Shown here one piece after another: positions 46,201 through 55,859 of a stretch of DNA of 64,000 nt. Positions within the stretch are counted from its first letter, which is position 1, and each line of letters starts with the position of its first letter. The notes under the pieces are model-generated. The model worked only from the letters and a program-made list of their open reading frames with translations. It was not told the origin of the DNA and did no database searches. The stretch is from Costus lasius. Lineage: Eukaryota; Streptophyta; Magnoliopsida; Zingiberales; Costaceae. The stretch lies in contig CM050449.1 of assembly GCA_027563935.2 (NCBI GenBank), positions 18,250,735 to 18,314,734 of the forward strand, read 5' to 3'. The position numbers and the translations under genes are program-made.

Positions 46201-46899
46201 CCATGTCCACGCTCTTCCAGTCTCACTGAATTATACGCAGCCATATCTCGGGTTCCAATCTACCCTAATCTCCAATCCGATCTTCTATTCTGGAATCGCA
46301 CTCCTCATGGAAAGTTCTCAGTCAAATCCGCTTACGAAGGTCAGGTTCTTGGCTCGGAGGTACCTTGGAAAAGTCTGGTGTGGTTTAAAGGGCGGATCCC
46401 TCGTCATTCCTTTTTTCTCTGGCTTCTCTGTCATGGCCGTCTTTGCACCAGGGCGCGGCTTCATGACTGGGGATTGGTGCCCCACCCTACATGTTTGCTT
46501 TGTCAGTCTTCCCCTGAAACCATAGATCATTTGTTCTTTAATTGTCCTGCGCTAGATGAATTCAGGAACTTGGTTTCAAGGAGATGCGATCTGCCACTAA
46601 ACACAACCACTTGTGAGGAAGCTTTACTGAAGCATACCCGCAACCAGAGTGGACATGGCGATCCGGTCCGGCTTTATATCAATAACCTTATGTTCGCTGG
46701 ATATCTTTACTACATTTGGAAATACCGCAATAGCCAAATCATGGCTACTCATGGAAACAAAAAAAGCCCCCCAGATTTTCTTATTTCCCTCATCCTTGAT
46801 GTCAGTGCAAAGCTTCGAAGTTATATTCCAAACGCTAATATTGATGCCTCCGTTCAATCTTTTACAACATTATGGGCAGACATGGTGGCCACTTCATGA
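43249..46899 (+). CDS. LINE ORF2 protein (endonuclease, RT, zf-RVT)
   Basis: 1216 residues, full length for a plant L1 pol. The N-terminal apurinic-like endonuclease (residues 8-235) shows CWNVRGLN, LLETHVS, ILGDFNMPFSS and NPSVSDHSPALL. Reverse transcriptase (about 480-760) shows IPKVPNPSSFAEFRPISICN, KLDLHKAFDSV, RGLRQGCPLSPYLF and the intact catalytic LLFADDIIIFC. A zf-RVT domain lies at about 1040-1105 (WKSLVWFKGRIPRHSFFLWL; CLLCQ...HLFFNC). No RNase H follows, unlike the old LINE at 1-2993. The enzyme nicks target DNA and primes reverse transcription from the nick. All key residues I can check are present, so it may be active. Confidence 0.95.
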   Translation: MTSPLAPMVCWNVRGLNALVKRKEVMTLVHNYNIKLCALLETHVSEAKSVDVFHSVFPGWSFSTNYSYIAGGRIWLTWDPSIYNVTIAASSAQVMIGRVSLLRGGPSFYIAVVYGLYTAAARKVIWESLSLAHSLGPLLILGDFNMPFSSEDQIGGAPHRDSEILHNIEKKAALDINDITFRGAYYTWSNSQLGPSRIWCKLDRIMASKDWIDCFPSAEAFFLNPSVSDHSPALLMFGTNTPQKGPRFRFFNHWLHYPSITPLITSIWNSAGAHGTPMYVLCRKLSEAKKGLKIWARNIRAGKTEALRASTRMLSAIQQQLQDDPHNPSLGLLEKHYQDEIRAFWLEEESALNQKSRDQRISLGDSNTSYFYNLMKSRRIRNSIFSITDSSGSFVSGRDLSKEAIRFYTDLLAPPINPLLLTFSVTKSLSAPAIQLLDSRFSAEEITKIINMANISKAPGVDGFNAAFFKSFWEIIKEDVLRAILDFLDTGHMLLRVNATSLTLIPKVPNPSSFAEFRPISICNMTYRFLAKALALRLRQVLPELIDLNQHAFIPGRSIQENIMLCQEILSGFHNKRGPSSMAIKLDLHKAFDSVRWEAIGYLLSIYKFPETFAARIMTCVTTPSYTINLNGEDVGYFRGTRGLRQGCPLSPYLFILIMQHLSDLLSTQLEQGTLSPLKKCKQLGITNLLFADDIIIFCAATLSSVTAINNALEVFSQHTGLQINLLKSQVFFSASTASDTQSILISTLGIQKGSLPFRYLGIPLTSKSITSRDCLPLLEKITGYLSHWKAKSLSYAGRVELIKSICYGNINFWCSTISLPMGVIDKLNSALSLFLWSRGYKNGVAKVAWINITQPIAYGGLGIRDIRKLNRAFLSRHIWNIAQGKNTLWVKWIHELYLKSDTIWSVQLSNYYPWPIRNLLKIRDTCIKMVGYRIANGQSIRLWLDPWFKPYLLMTLVKDFSFVTPPGRNIYLSSLIQNHHWAIPCPRSSSLTELYAAISRVPIYPNLQSDLLFWNRTPHGKFSVKSAYEGQVLGSEVPWKSLVWFKGRIPRHSFFLWLLCHGRLCTRARLHDWGLVPHPTCLLCQSSPETIDHLFFNCPALDEFRNLVSRRCDLPLNTTTCEEALLKHTRNQSGHGDPVRLYINNLMFAGYLYYIWKYRNSQIMATHGNKKSPPDFLISLILDVSAKLRSYIPNANIDASVQSFTTLWADMVATS

Positions 46900-47437
46900 G
46901 CTCTCGGACTCTCGTTCATCGTGACCTGACTTTCTGCGTTTTTTTTCCTCTCTAGTGCAATCGGGTCTTTCTCTTGCCGGACTCTTCAGATTACCTCTGG
47001 CCTCCTAATGTTACAGGCAGACAGCGCTCGGATGCTTGTGCAGCGTTATCCCCCTCCTGATTACGTCCTCCTTCGGCAAGCCATGCTAGCTGCTAGACGG
47101 AGTCATATATGCCGTGGGAAGAATTAGTGCCCTGCGATGCAATGAATGTATAGTTGATGATTCGCATGTATTTCTCTTGTTCTTTGTGTGTGGCTTCTTC
47201 GATGGATATTGCAGTTTGCACTTTTGAATCGTTGTTTTGTGGGATTCCTCCTGGTGTTTAAATTTTCTTTTCTTTGAGGGGAAGATGTATTCTGTAGCAG
47301 GTATCTTTTGCGCTAGAAAAGACAGTGGAGACTCTGTCAAATTTTCTAGGAGGGTGTGAAGGAGGAAAGGGGTGTGAGTGATTGTATAAACCTGTATATA
47401 CTCTTTTTGGAATATAGCATCAAACTTCTTGCCTTCG

Positions 47438-47439
<2 letters not shown>

Positions 47440-47473
<34 letters not shown>
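47440..47473 (+). repeat. Poly(A) tail of LINE
   Basis: 34 consecutive A residues directly before the right target duplication. Confidence 0.95.
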
Positions 47474-47475
<2 letters not shown>

Positions 47476-47486
47476 TTCACGCTGGT
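47474..47486. repeat. Target-site duplication of LINE, right
   Basis: Exact copy of 41401-41413. Confidence 0.95.
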
Positions 47487-48074
47487 TTTGATCTCTAACA
47501 AAGTTTTCCGGCTTAAATAAAAGAAACAGGCAGGCGGCACACTGCTACTGTGGAATTTGCCATGCAAATATTTAACAAGAGGTTAATCTTTTACTTCAAT
47601 TCAAGATAGCCTACTGCCAAACTTACAATGAGTCGAGTCGTCGATAATCCACAAATATATGGAGGGAGGTTTAGCTCCAATATTCATATTTTATCCCTGT
47701 TGAAGGAGATAATTATTAAATTAAAGCATGTAAATTATTAGAGAATAATGTAATAAATTTAACAGATAGAATTCGTAATCAGATTGATTATAGTTGAGAA
47801 AACGACACCACCACATGCACCTAAAATCCTCAATTTATTTATTATCTAAGAAATTTTGCAATGAGATTGAGTGGGAGTACGAACACAAAATATTTATAAA
47901 ATAATATCTACTATTATACGTATATATTACTAGTATACAATTATAAATAAATATACCCCATGAGCTTGGATCCAGATGTCACGTCACCAGCAGCCAACGG
48001 GTCAAGTCCAAATTGAGGGTATCTATTTTTGCATGCTTTAATTTATATATATATATATAAACGGTTCATAAACG
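47487..48074. other. Intergenic, no gene seen
   Basis: Original sequence downstream of UTP23 continues here after the LINE. AT-rich, no credible frame. Confidence 0.5.
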
Positions 48075-48461
48075 GGTCAAGTCCTGATTTTGCTACATAA
48101 TATTGACAAGAGTTCACGATTTCTAATGTTTAGTCGAACTTTTTATTAATTCTTTTTGCTCATATTGTAATTTTAACAGGAAACCATAACAGATGCTAAT
48201 GTTTAATCTATCCTACATTGTTTTTATGAAGTTTATATTTTAATCACACCCTGGGCATGGCATGGGCTCTTTTTCCCAGTTATATGATAAGTTAAAAACA
48301 TGTATGTCATCTAAATTGCAAACCCTTTTTACTGCAAAATGACTGCAAAAGGCAGGTTTACTAAATTTAAGGACTCTTTTTACTCCAAAATGATTGCAAA
48401 AAGCACAAGTAACATAACTGCAAAAGGGCTCTTTTTATTAAATTTAAGGCAATGACGATGA
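48075..48461. repeat. Dispersed repeat, copy 2 (partner at 3315)
   Basis: Near-identical to 3315-3738, same orientation. Directly followed by the GACCCG-rich MITE copy C. Confidence 0.8.
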
Positions 48462-48906
48462 ACCAAACCCGACCCGCTTAATTAATTGGGTCAGATAATC
48501 TAACTTAAACACGACCCACATATATTTGGGTCAACCTGACAAGACCCGATTAACCCGTTTAATATTAAATAATTTAAATAAATATTTATAAAAAAATATA
48601 TATAATTCTATAAATGTAAAAATATTAACCCGATTAACTCGATACGACACACGACTCAATCCGAAATGATATATAAATATATATATATATGTATATATTT
48701 ATATATAAATTATATATAATATAATCGGATTAAGCGGGTCAACCCGATTATAACCCAACATGATCCGTTTAATTTTGGGTCATAAACAGGTCAAAAACAG
48801 GTTGACCTGTTTATGACCCGAACACGATTAGACCTAATTCGAATTCGCCTAATTTCGTGTCGAGTCAGGTCGGATTGGCGGATTAGGTTAATTTTTGCCA
48901 GGTCTA
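48462..48906 (+). mobile_element. hAT-like MITE with GACCCG motifs, copy C
   Basis: Shares most of its length with copy A and ends TTTTTGCCAGGTCTA, the reverse complement of the start of copies A and B. Its own 5' terminus is missing and abuts the dispersed repeat. Confidence 0.65.
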
Positions 48907-49776
48907 GATTTTATAAATATTTAATTTTTTTTTTGATTTTCGGTTTTCAGTTTTCGCCCCCAAGCGCATGAAAATTTTTTTAAGCAACCCGACTGCTCAG
49001 GATTTTTAGAGCACACCCCTATCAAAAGTGTTAAAAATGCTTAGTGATTTCTGCACGATTTTTAATTTACGGGTATTGGGCACAAAACACAAGGTGATAG
49101 AGCACGAAATTGTTTCCAAACGCGCCCTATATTAATTTAAAATTGGATTTGTGGAACAGTTAAAAGAAAAACCATTTTCATGCGCATGGCTGAAACTATT
49201 TTGCGAAACTTTTGAGTGTTAAAAAGAAAAAGTGATTCATTAACGGTTAGTGTGTATTCGAATTGATTGATTTAATATTTAGGTAAATAAATAAATAATT
49301 TATTTAATTTACCTCAAACGGCTTTGCAATTATGTCCAATCACCATCCGCCACGCGTAAGTGCACGCAAGAATAAAACGAAGTACCAGGGAACGAGGGAC
49401 GGACTCGTCTTTTCGTCTTCCTCTCGCTGGCGCTCCTCTCTATCCCTTCTCTCTCTCTCCTCTGATTTCTTGAAAGAAAGCTGGGTTGAAGGACGAAACT
49501 GGTTCGGCTAATCCCATCTGTTACTCGATCATCTCTCTGTCCCCGTTATTTTTTTTTTGAAAAGACAGCTCTAGGCTTGGAGGGCAGAAAATCGTTTGAT
49601 TTATCTGAATCCCATTTGTTGCTCGATTTGGGTAAGAATTTTTTATTTCGTCGGCAATTTTTCCCCTTCCCATCGAATTCTGCTCGCTCACCCCTCTCGC
49701 TGGATTTCGTGCACTCAACGTGATTTGTTTTAGAGAAAGACATCGGGTATTCAAGCCAGGCAGATTTGCGCTCGTC
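48907..49776. other. Intergenic and remnant leader of the PP2C pseudogene
   Basis: The right half (about 49400-49776) is CT-rich (CTCTCTCTCTCC) and resembles a plant gene leader, with a possible leader exon near 49480-49640. The left half shows nothing recognisable. Confidence 0.45.
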
Positions 49777-51790
49777 ATGGCGGCAGTGATGGAAGCGTTG
49801 GCCGCGGCATCGAGAGAGCGGGCGTTGTTGCCGCTGGCTGTGCTGCTGAGGCGGGAGGCTGCGAGCAAGAAGATGGAGCCCCATATGTGTTGTACGGGCA
49901 GGCTGGCCAGAGCAAGTAAGGCGAAGACTATACGTTGCTCAAGATCGACTGTCGGCGCGACACGGACGAAGCTGACAATACCTTCTCAGTCTTCGTGGTA
50001 ATTGGAAAATCCGATGTGTCTTTTCTTCTTACTACTACCAAACGATTCCATTGGTTAGGGTGTCAACTCATTATATGTTTGCACATTCTTTCTTTCGAAT
50101 TGCTGATGCCAAGTTTGGTATATTGAAGAGGGAATTGCAATGCGAATGTTTTTCTACCTAGGGTAAAAATCGTTTATTTGGTTGAAGGTTTTTTTTCTTA
50201 GTGGGGTGTTTTTTTCGTAGCTTCAATGCTTTCTGTTCTTTCTTTTTTTTTTTTTTTAAAAAAAAAATGCTCTAGTTGTTTTGTGATTTCTGAGCTCGAC
50301 TTTTCTTTGGATTGATTTCAGTCCTATATGCTATTATAGTTTTCTTTTCTTGATTCAAAAAGCTGTGTAGTTCTTGAAAACTATAATTGATTCGAGTTAT
50401 CTTTTTTTTCTTTTCCTGGACTTAGGGTTTTGTTATATTTGTAGATGACAACAAAGTTTATAATCTATTTGTTAGTTTTCGAATCTAGATTTTCAGGAAT
50501 TATCTTTAAAATCTTCTCAATTATAATTTGCTATCAGCCTGCCACGTACTAAATGGAGAAAAAGTGAACAAATTAAAATAGAAATACCTTTCACTGAAGA
50601 AAATTTTGATGTATTTCCTAAGTAGTATTAGATAGTGTAAAGTCTATGTTTAGCATCTTCTAAGTCTTCGTGGTAATTAGCCGTTCCAGTTTTCTTTTCT
50701 TGATTCGAAAAGTTGTTTAGTTTTTGAAATCTATAATTGAGAGGTATTTTCTCTTTTTCTGGAGTTAGGGTTTTTAGATGACTGCAACTCTATTTGTTGC
50801 TTTTGAATCTGGATTTTCAGGAATTATCTTTACAATCTTCTTAGCTATAATTTGGTGTTTAGAAAATACAAAAATACCCTTCATTGAAGAAAATATTTCT
50901 GTAGAAAATTTATATGTTTTTCTTAAGCAGCTACTTGATAATATCAAATCTAGGTTTAATACCTTGCATCTAACTTGATAGTATTCACTAAAAAGTTTCC
51001 AAAAGTCAAATTCACCACACATGTCCTCTTTGACACTCTGGCTGAATCTTCTCAGTAAGAAATCTCCAAAAGTTGGAAGTGTTGAACATATATCAATCAA
51101 ATGGAGACAACACAAAGTGAAAGAATTGTGATGCTCGAACTACTGAAGGATTTCAGATTAAATACATCATTTTGCACAAGCATGTTGTTAGAATGATGAC
51201 CAAGAATAATTTAGATTCATTATGTTTCATATAATACATGCAATACAACTAGGTAACAACTATGATGGTAATTGTTTTTCTTGTTTAGATGAATATTTGG
51301 ATCTTCAACCTGTTCATTATTTTGTTGCAACTCCTATAACTCAGGCCTGATTTTTTGCTCTATATTTACATTGGCTAACTAAAATTTCTGTTTCACTTTA
51401 TAATCCACTAAAAATTTTCTTTATAGTTTACGTAGTTTTACTTATATCTATATATTTCTTAATTTGCATATTTTGAATTGTGCACCTTCATTTTCACCAA
51501 ATTTTAATAGAATCCAATACATAAAGGATTCCTAAAGAAACTAATAGCTTCGAACTTCATTCTTTTATTATCTTGAAGTATTATATACCAATAACTTCTT
51601 CGGACTCTTCTTGCAGATATTTGATGGCCATAATTGTTCTGAAGCTGCTATATATTAAAAAAAAATCTCTTGGAAAATGTTTTGTCATTCCTACAGGTCT
51701 GCAAAGAGCAGAGTGGTTAGCAGCACTACCAAGAGCGTTGGTTGCTGGATTTTGAAAACAGAGATTTTCAAACTAGAGGTATTAATCTGA
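49777..51790 (+). pseudogene. Protein phosphatase 2C pseudogene (5' exons)
   Basis: Two exons of a PP2C serine/threonine phosphatase are readable. Exon 1, 49777-49997, starts MAAVMEALAAASRERALLPL, continues LAVLLRREAASKKM, then in another frame YVLYGQAGQSK, a stop, and GEDYTLLKIDCRR and TFSVFV before a GT donor. Exon 2 starts at 51617 after an AG acceptor with IFDGHN, the metal-binding motif of PP2C, and reaches AEWLAALPRALVAGF before a stop near 51753 and a short deletion. The two exons match the N-terminal third of the plant PP2C group with the GEDYTL motif. At least one frameshift and two stops kill it, and no later exons are found. Intron 1 is about 1.6 kb. Confidence 0.85.
49998..51616 (+). 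other. Intron of the PP2C pseudogene
   Basis: GT...AG-bounded, T-rich interior with no further coding. Words near 50320-50520 recur at 50670-50830 (TTTTCTTTTCTTGATTC; AATCTGGATTTTCAGGAATT), so part of the intron is a degenerate tandem duplication of about 360 bases. Confidence 0.6.
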
Positions 51791-52405
51791 CTGTTGAATG
51801 TCACTTTATGTAGCTTGTTTCTTAGGATCAAAATCTGGATTTCCTAGGTACATTTTGTATGAATTGCTGCCTTTATATTCAAAAGTTCAAACCTACAATT
51901 ATTTTCCTCGTCTTTGACTGTATGTTTCTTATTAAGCCAATCGCTGAACTCTAACTAGTGATAACCATCTTCACTTATAATCATGTTTAGTTATTGAGTT
52001 TTGCTGCTTATCAACCAGTTTAGATTCACCTGCAGTTGCTATTATTTAAACAATATATTTAGGCAAACAATATCAGGTATCAGAATATTGTAGGTTTAGT
52101 ACATAGTTTGGCTTGCAAGAATTTCTTTTGGAAACACTCTTTAAAAATACCTGTACTGTCATTTTGTGTTTGTAGTCGCATGATTGTGCATCTAATGATT
52201 TGAATTTTCAAGCAGCCAAACATTTGGATGGTTGGCTGCACTAAATTGCTTATTATATAATACTGAAAATCTATCATATCTGAAATTATCACAGATCTTA
52301 GCATAGATTTTCTTATGTTTGTAGATTGATCAGCCATATTCATAATGCAAAGTTAATCTATTTACCGCTCAGTTTATTATGATTTAAACCCATATGGTTT
52401 AACAG

Positions 52406-52541
52406 CAACAAAGTCGCTTCTCTGGTATATGCACAAATTCAAGATAGAGCAGCATTTGTTGCATACTTCCAGAACTCGAGCCAAATTAGTGAAGATAATC
52501 ATATCCTTTTTTATTCTCAGGGAGTGGAGACTTTGGATCAG
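52406..52541 (+). pseudogene. Unrecognised exon-like fragment
   Basis: A 136-base block flanked by AG (52404-52405) and GT (52542) is open in one frame and reads NKVASLVYAQIQDRAAFVAY and then ILFYSQGVETLDQ, with composition like protein rather than chance. I do not recognise the family. It may be an exon of a host gene or a captured fragment. Confidence 0.4.
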
Positions 52542-52667
52542 GTACACTACCAAAACTTGAACAGAGAATCATGTGAATATTAGTTTTATATATACAAAAG
52601 TTGACATCTAAAATTCTATTGGCTGATGAGTGTAAATAAGATATTGAAATAAGATAAAACGATTATC

Positions 52668-52810
52668 AAGTGTAAAAATAGAGTAAAATATTTATAGAAA
52701 TATATTGAAATAAGATAAAACATGTTACAAATTTTATGTTATAACAATAAACAAAAAAGCAGTATTTCCTACCATATAGAATAGTTTGGTAACATTTCTT
52801 GGACTTCCAA
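52668..52810. repeat. Direct repeat, copy 1 (partner 53918-54055)
   Basis: Both copies run from AGTGTAAAAATAGAGTAAAA to AACATTTCTTGGA/TTTCC with about 90% agreement by eye. Non-coding, of unknown class. Confidence 0.75.
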
Positions 52811-53654
52811 TGATACTTTCCCCTGCTCCTACTGCAAAGAAACGAAGCTTTTGGGACATAACCACCAATAAATAGCCTTATGTATTGACTATATACAGAA
52901 GTTGGCGTCAAAAATTCTAAATGGCTGATAAGTGAACCAAATTAAGTTTGTTAGAGCTTCTTGTAAGTGTTAAAGGCTCAATATTGATTAATTTCCACAC
53001 CATGATCTATTTCATCAGTTAACCAAATGTCCTGGTTAATAATAACGAATTCATCAGTTAACCAAATGTCCTTTTATATTCTTAGGAAGTGATGTAGTTG
53101 TCATGTGAGTTTCCAATAAGAAAACATTAACATATATCCAAAACTCAGAGTGAAGCTAGGTTTATGTTGTTAAGAGATATGAGTTTCCGATAATCATAAT
53201 AAATAGGAATTTGCATTTTTCGTTGTTTCTTGTTGAGATTTGAAAAATTGAAAGTCTTCTTAGTTCACCAGTAGGTTTTCAATTAAGTTATTGCCTTTGT
53301 TATCTTTCTTAATAATTTTATATTATGTAGATATCATTTATCTCACATATAGTGTGGTTTCATTCCAATCATGTTGCAATCTATCTTTTACCAATACTAT
53401 TTACCATTTCCTCAGCTTAATGGATTATTAGTCACTCAAAAGTTTATTAGTTTTCTTGATAAACATTTTATCTGAAACTGCATGTAGTATCAAATTTATA
53501 CATGCAAATTTAATTTGGTATGGTTTTTCACTTTTTGTAAATGAAACTACTTACATGTGACATCACCTGGTTTAAAGTACTATTCTAGCAGTATAGAAGG
53601 TACATACTAGTCCAACTATGGACGGTACTAATATATAGTTGGTATCAGTTATGT

Positions 53655-53782
53655 AAGCATATATATATACATATATATATATATAAGCATATATATATAT
53701 ACATATATACATATATATATATATGCGCATATATATATATGCGCATATATATATATGCGCATATATATATATATATATATAT
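53655..53782. repeat. (AT)n microsatellite with GCGC interruptions
   Basis: Runs of ATATAT broken by TGCGCA three times and by single C or G changes. It can fold on itself. Confidence 0.9.
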
Positions 53783-53917
53783 CGGTTCGGTGAAGAAATG
53801 GTGGAGCCGTGGAGCCGATATTACAAACCTTGGACATCACAATTGATAAATGAAAAATAATGTCATGAAATCTAAATGCCAATTTTAATTGATTTCTTTC
53901 AAAGTTAAAATGACCAT

Positions 53918-54055
53918 GAAGTGTAAAAATAGAGTAAAATATTTATAAAAATATATTGAAATAAGATAAATCATGTTACAAATTTTATGTTATAACAAAT
54001 AAATAAAAAAGCAGTATTTCCTACCATACAAAAATAGACATTTCTTGGATTTCCA
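53918..54055. repeat. Direct repeat, copy 2 (partner 52668-52810)
   Basis: See the partner at 52668; lies 1.25 kb downstream in the same orientation. Confidence 0.75.
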
Positions 54056-55017
54056 AGATTTTATGTGAAACTTCATATAACAAATTAAAATAGAGCACAA
54101 TATTTATCAAAATATAATAAAATAAGTGTTAAAACTTGTGCTACCATAAATAAATGAGAATGGTGTTCCTTTCTTGAAACTTCATATAACATATTATGTT
54201 TCATAAAAAGAGCCTATTTAAACTCTCAATTGCTTGTAATAAGATAGCGAGAATGGTGCTTCTTTTGTTGAATATGGGGATATGCATGATTAGGATGTAA
54301 TCTTATAGCCTTCCTTGAGTTTGATGGCAATTTTGATACCCAAGGGAAATGTTGGGATGTGGGCATAATGTCCCATACCATTGTAGTTTGATGGGACGAG
54401 CAGGTTGGATGTCAATCAAATTATTTGCCACAAATCTCAGAATTGAATCAAATTATTTGTCATGACCCTCAAGAAGAATTGGGCCTAAACCAAACAATAC
54501 TATTGAAAGTGGGTCAGTATACCGATTGGCATCAGTCCAGTCCAAGACATTGGAATGGACTGGAATTCAAAAGCATATCAATAACATTTATGAATAGTGC
54601 TAGTGAGATGGTGAAATGACATTAGGATAATCAATGTGAATGCAGTTGGTGAAATTGTACATATGAACATATTAAACATAGTCTTGCACAGTTGAACAAG
54701 ACTTATATTAGCAGTAAAGCTTGTGGGCACTACAATGCCCTTTATCTGCCCAGATAATGTAGTGGAAAGATTAAATATGCTTCTGAATTGACAATATTAG
54801 ATTATACTCATTGAACTATTTTTTGGACCATTTAAATAGTATAGGGTTCATATCTACTAAGGTAAATTGCAGCAATATTCATTGAAAAAATGTATGAAGT
54901 TAATCATAATTTTAATCTTGTTAAAATCCTTTGTGGTTGATGTTTGGTCTTCACATATTCAGTGTCTTTATTTTGCTCTATCTTATTGAATTCTGTTCAT
55001 CAGAAACTTGACAACAG

Positions 55018-55277
55018 ATTGTTGTAAACCAGTTCTCTCGGGTTGCTTCAAATGAGAGGTGCTCATTCTTTGGGAATAGTTCACTCGGATCTGATATTTC
55101 TTTACCTGAACTTTGTGAGATTTATGATGTGGTCAGTCTTCACCGGAAGTCTCGCCTACTCTTTGTTTCTTTTTTACTTTTATTCCATTTATGTCTTTCA
55201 TTAAAGCTGCTTCTTTATTTGATCAGGTTGTTGTTTTTGGTGCAGAAAGTGATAGATCTCTTGAAGTGCTTGGGGAA
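55018..55277 (+). pseudogene. MFDR: Mitochondrial NADPH:adrenodoxin oxidoreductase, two internal exons
   Basis: Two adjacent exons of adrenodoxin (ferredoxin) reductase, the FAD enzyme that passes electrons from NADPH to mitochondrial ferredoxin. Exon A, 55018-55131, opens IVVNQFSRVASNERCSFFGN and ends ELCEIYDV. Exon B, 55227-55277, reads VVVFGAESDRSLEVLGE. Both have AG and GT borders and join in frame (38 and 17 codons). The wording matches the region after the first FAD-binding motif in this family. No stop is present, but no other exon of the gene is seen, and 70 bases after exon B the intron passes into pararetroviral DNA. It is therefore a gene split by the insertion (with other exons far away) or an isolated fragment. 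Confidence 0.82.
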
Positions 55278-55346
55278 GTAAGTTGCTTTTGTTAAGCATG
55301 TAATATTTCATTTTTAATTTGTCATTATGGTATCTTTTCTTTATAA

Positions 55347-55661
55347 ATCGGCCTTAATATGCTGATTAACTCTTACAAAGGAGTCACCCTTACAACGGAA
55401 GGATTGATTTTCCTTCCGCATACGTTGATTCCTTATACCTCTACACCTGCGAAGCGTGGTGGGTGTACTTGTGACTCGTCCCCTCTTCCTGAGGCAGGAG
55501 TTCTACCCGATGGTGATGAGGTCGATGACTGTACTTGTGACTCGTCCCCTCTTCCTGAGGCAGGAGTTCTACCCGATGGTGATGAGGTCGATGACTTTGA
55601 CTTTATTACATATGAGGATTCTGATACTATAAGAATTCTCAAAAATCCTTTAAATAAATGG
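55347..55661 (+). pseudogene. Viral pol fragment: protease end and PR/RT spacer
   Basis: Encodes the C-terminal end of the protease region (LNMLINSYKGVTLTTEGL) and the spacer before RT with two tandem 66-base units. It matches 56750-57070 on the other strand, with a 6-base insertion after the repeat. Directly adjoins host intron sequence on the left and a reversed coat protein piece at 55662. Confidence 0.88.
55471..55599 (+). repeat. 66-base tandem repeat in viral pol, copy 1
   Basis: Two units encoding CTCDSSPLPEAGVLPDGDEV-DD, an acidic proline-containing linker. The same pair occurs at 56826-56952, 58638-58748 and 61618-61730. Confidence 0.9.
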
Positions 55662-55851
55662 GAAGGTATTTATTATATCTTCTTCTTCTTGTGTAAAGTC
55701 TGTTTTTGGTCCATACCAGACTCGAATGTTTCCTTCCGTATCATACTCAAGTTTTTGAGTAGGAAGTAATTTTCCTTTGTTAATAAGGGATATTTCTAAA
55801 CATATCATTTCTTCAAATGTAAAGTTTAGCTCTTTTGATACTACAAGAGTA
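55662..55851 (-). pseudogene. Viral coat protein N-terminal fragment
   Basis: Reverse orientation copy of the segment found at 62018-62205, encoding part of the acidic N-terminal region of the coat protein frame. Cut on both sides by junctions. Confidence 0.85.
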
Positions 55852-55859
55852 CTGAAATC

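Larger units (their letters stand above)
41414..47473 (+). mobile_element. Full-length L1-type LINE, both ORFs open
   Basis: A 6060-base element bounded by a perfect 13-base target duplication. It has a 483-base 5' leader containing a run of 13 or more G, ORF1 (41897-43252), ORF2 (43249-46899) overlapping ORF1 in ATGA, a ~540-base 3' region and a 34-A tail (47440-47473). No stop or frameshift is seen in either ORF. A perfect duplication, a long homopolymer tail and open ORFs all point to recent insertion and possible activity. It lies in the same orientation as UTP23, just downstream. Confidence 0.95.
51791..55017. other. AT-rich stretch with repeats and one exon-like block
   Basis: Mostly non-coding. 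It includes a direct repeat pair (52668-52810 and 53918-54055), a smaller duplicated phrase near 52600 and 52890, an alternating (AT)n/GCGC tract (53655-53782) and the exon-like block at 52406-52541. Upstream exons of adrenodoxin reductase were looked for and not found. Confidence 0.5.

Noticed and set aside
53649..53882. 77-codon minus frame rich in Ile and Tyr
   Set aside because: Product of the (AT)n/GCGC tract.
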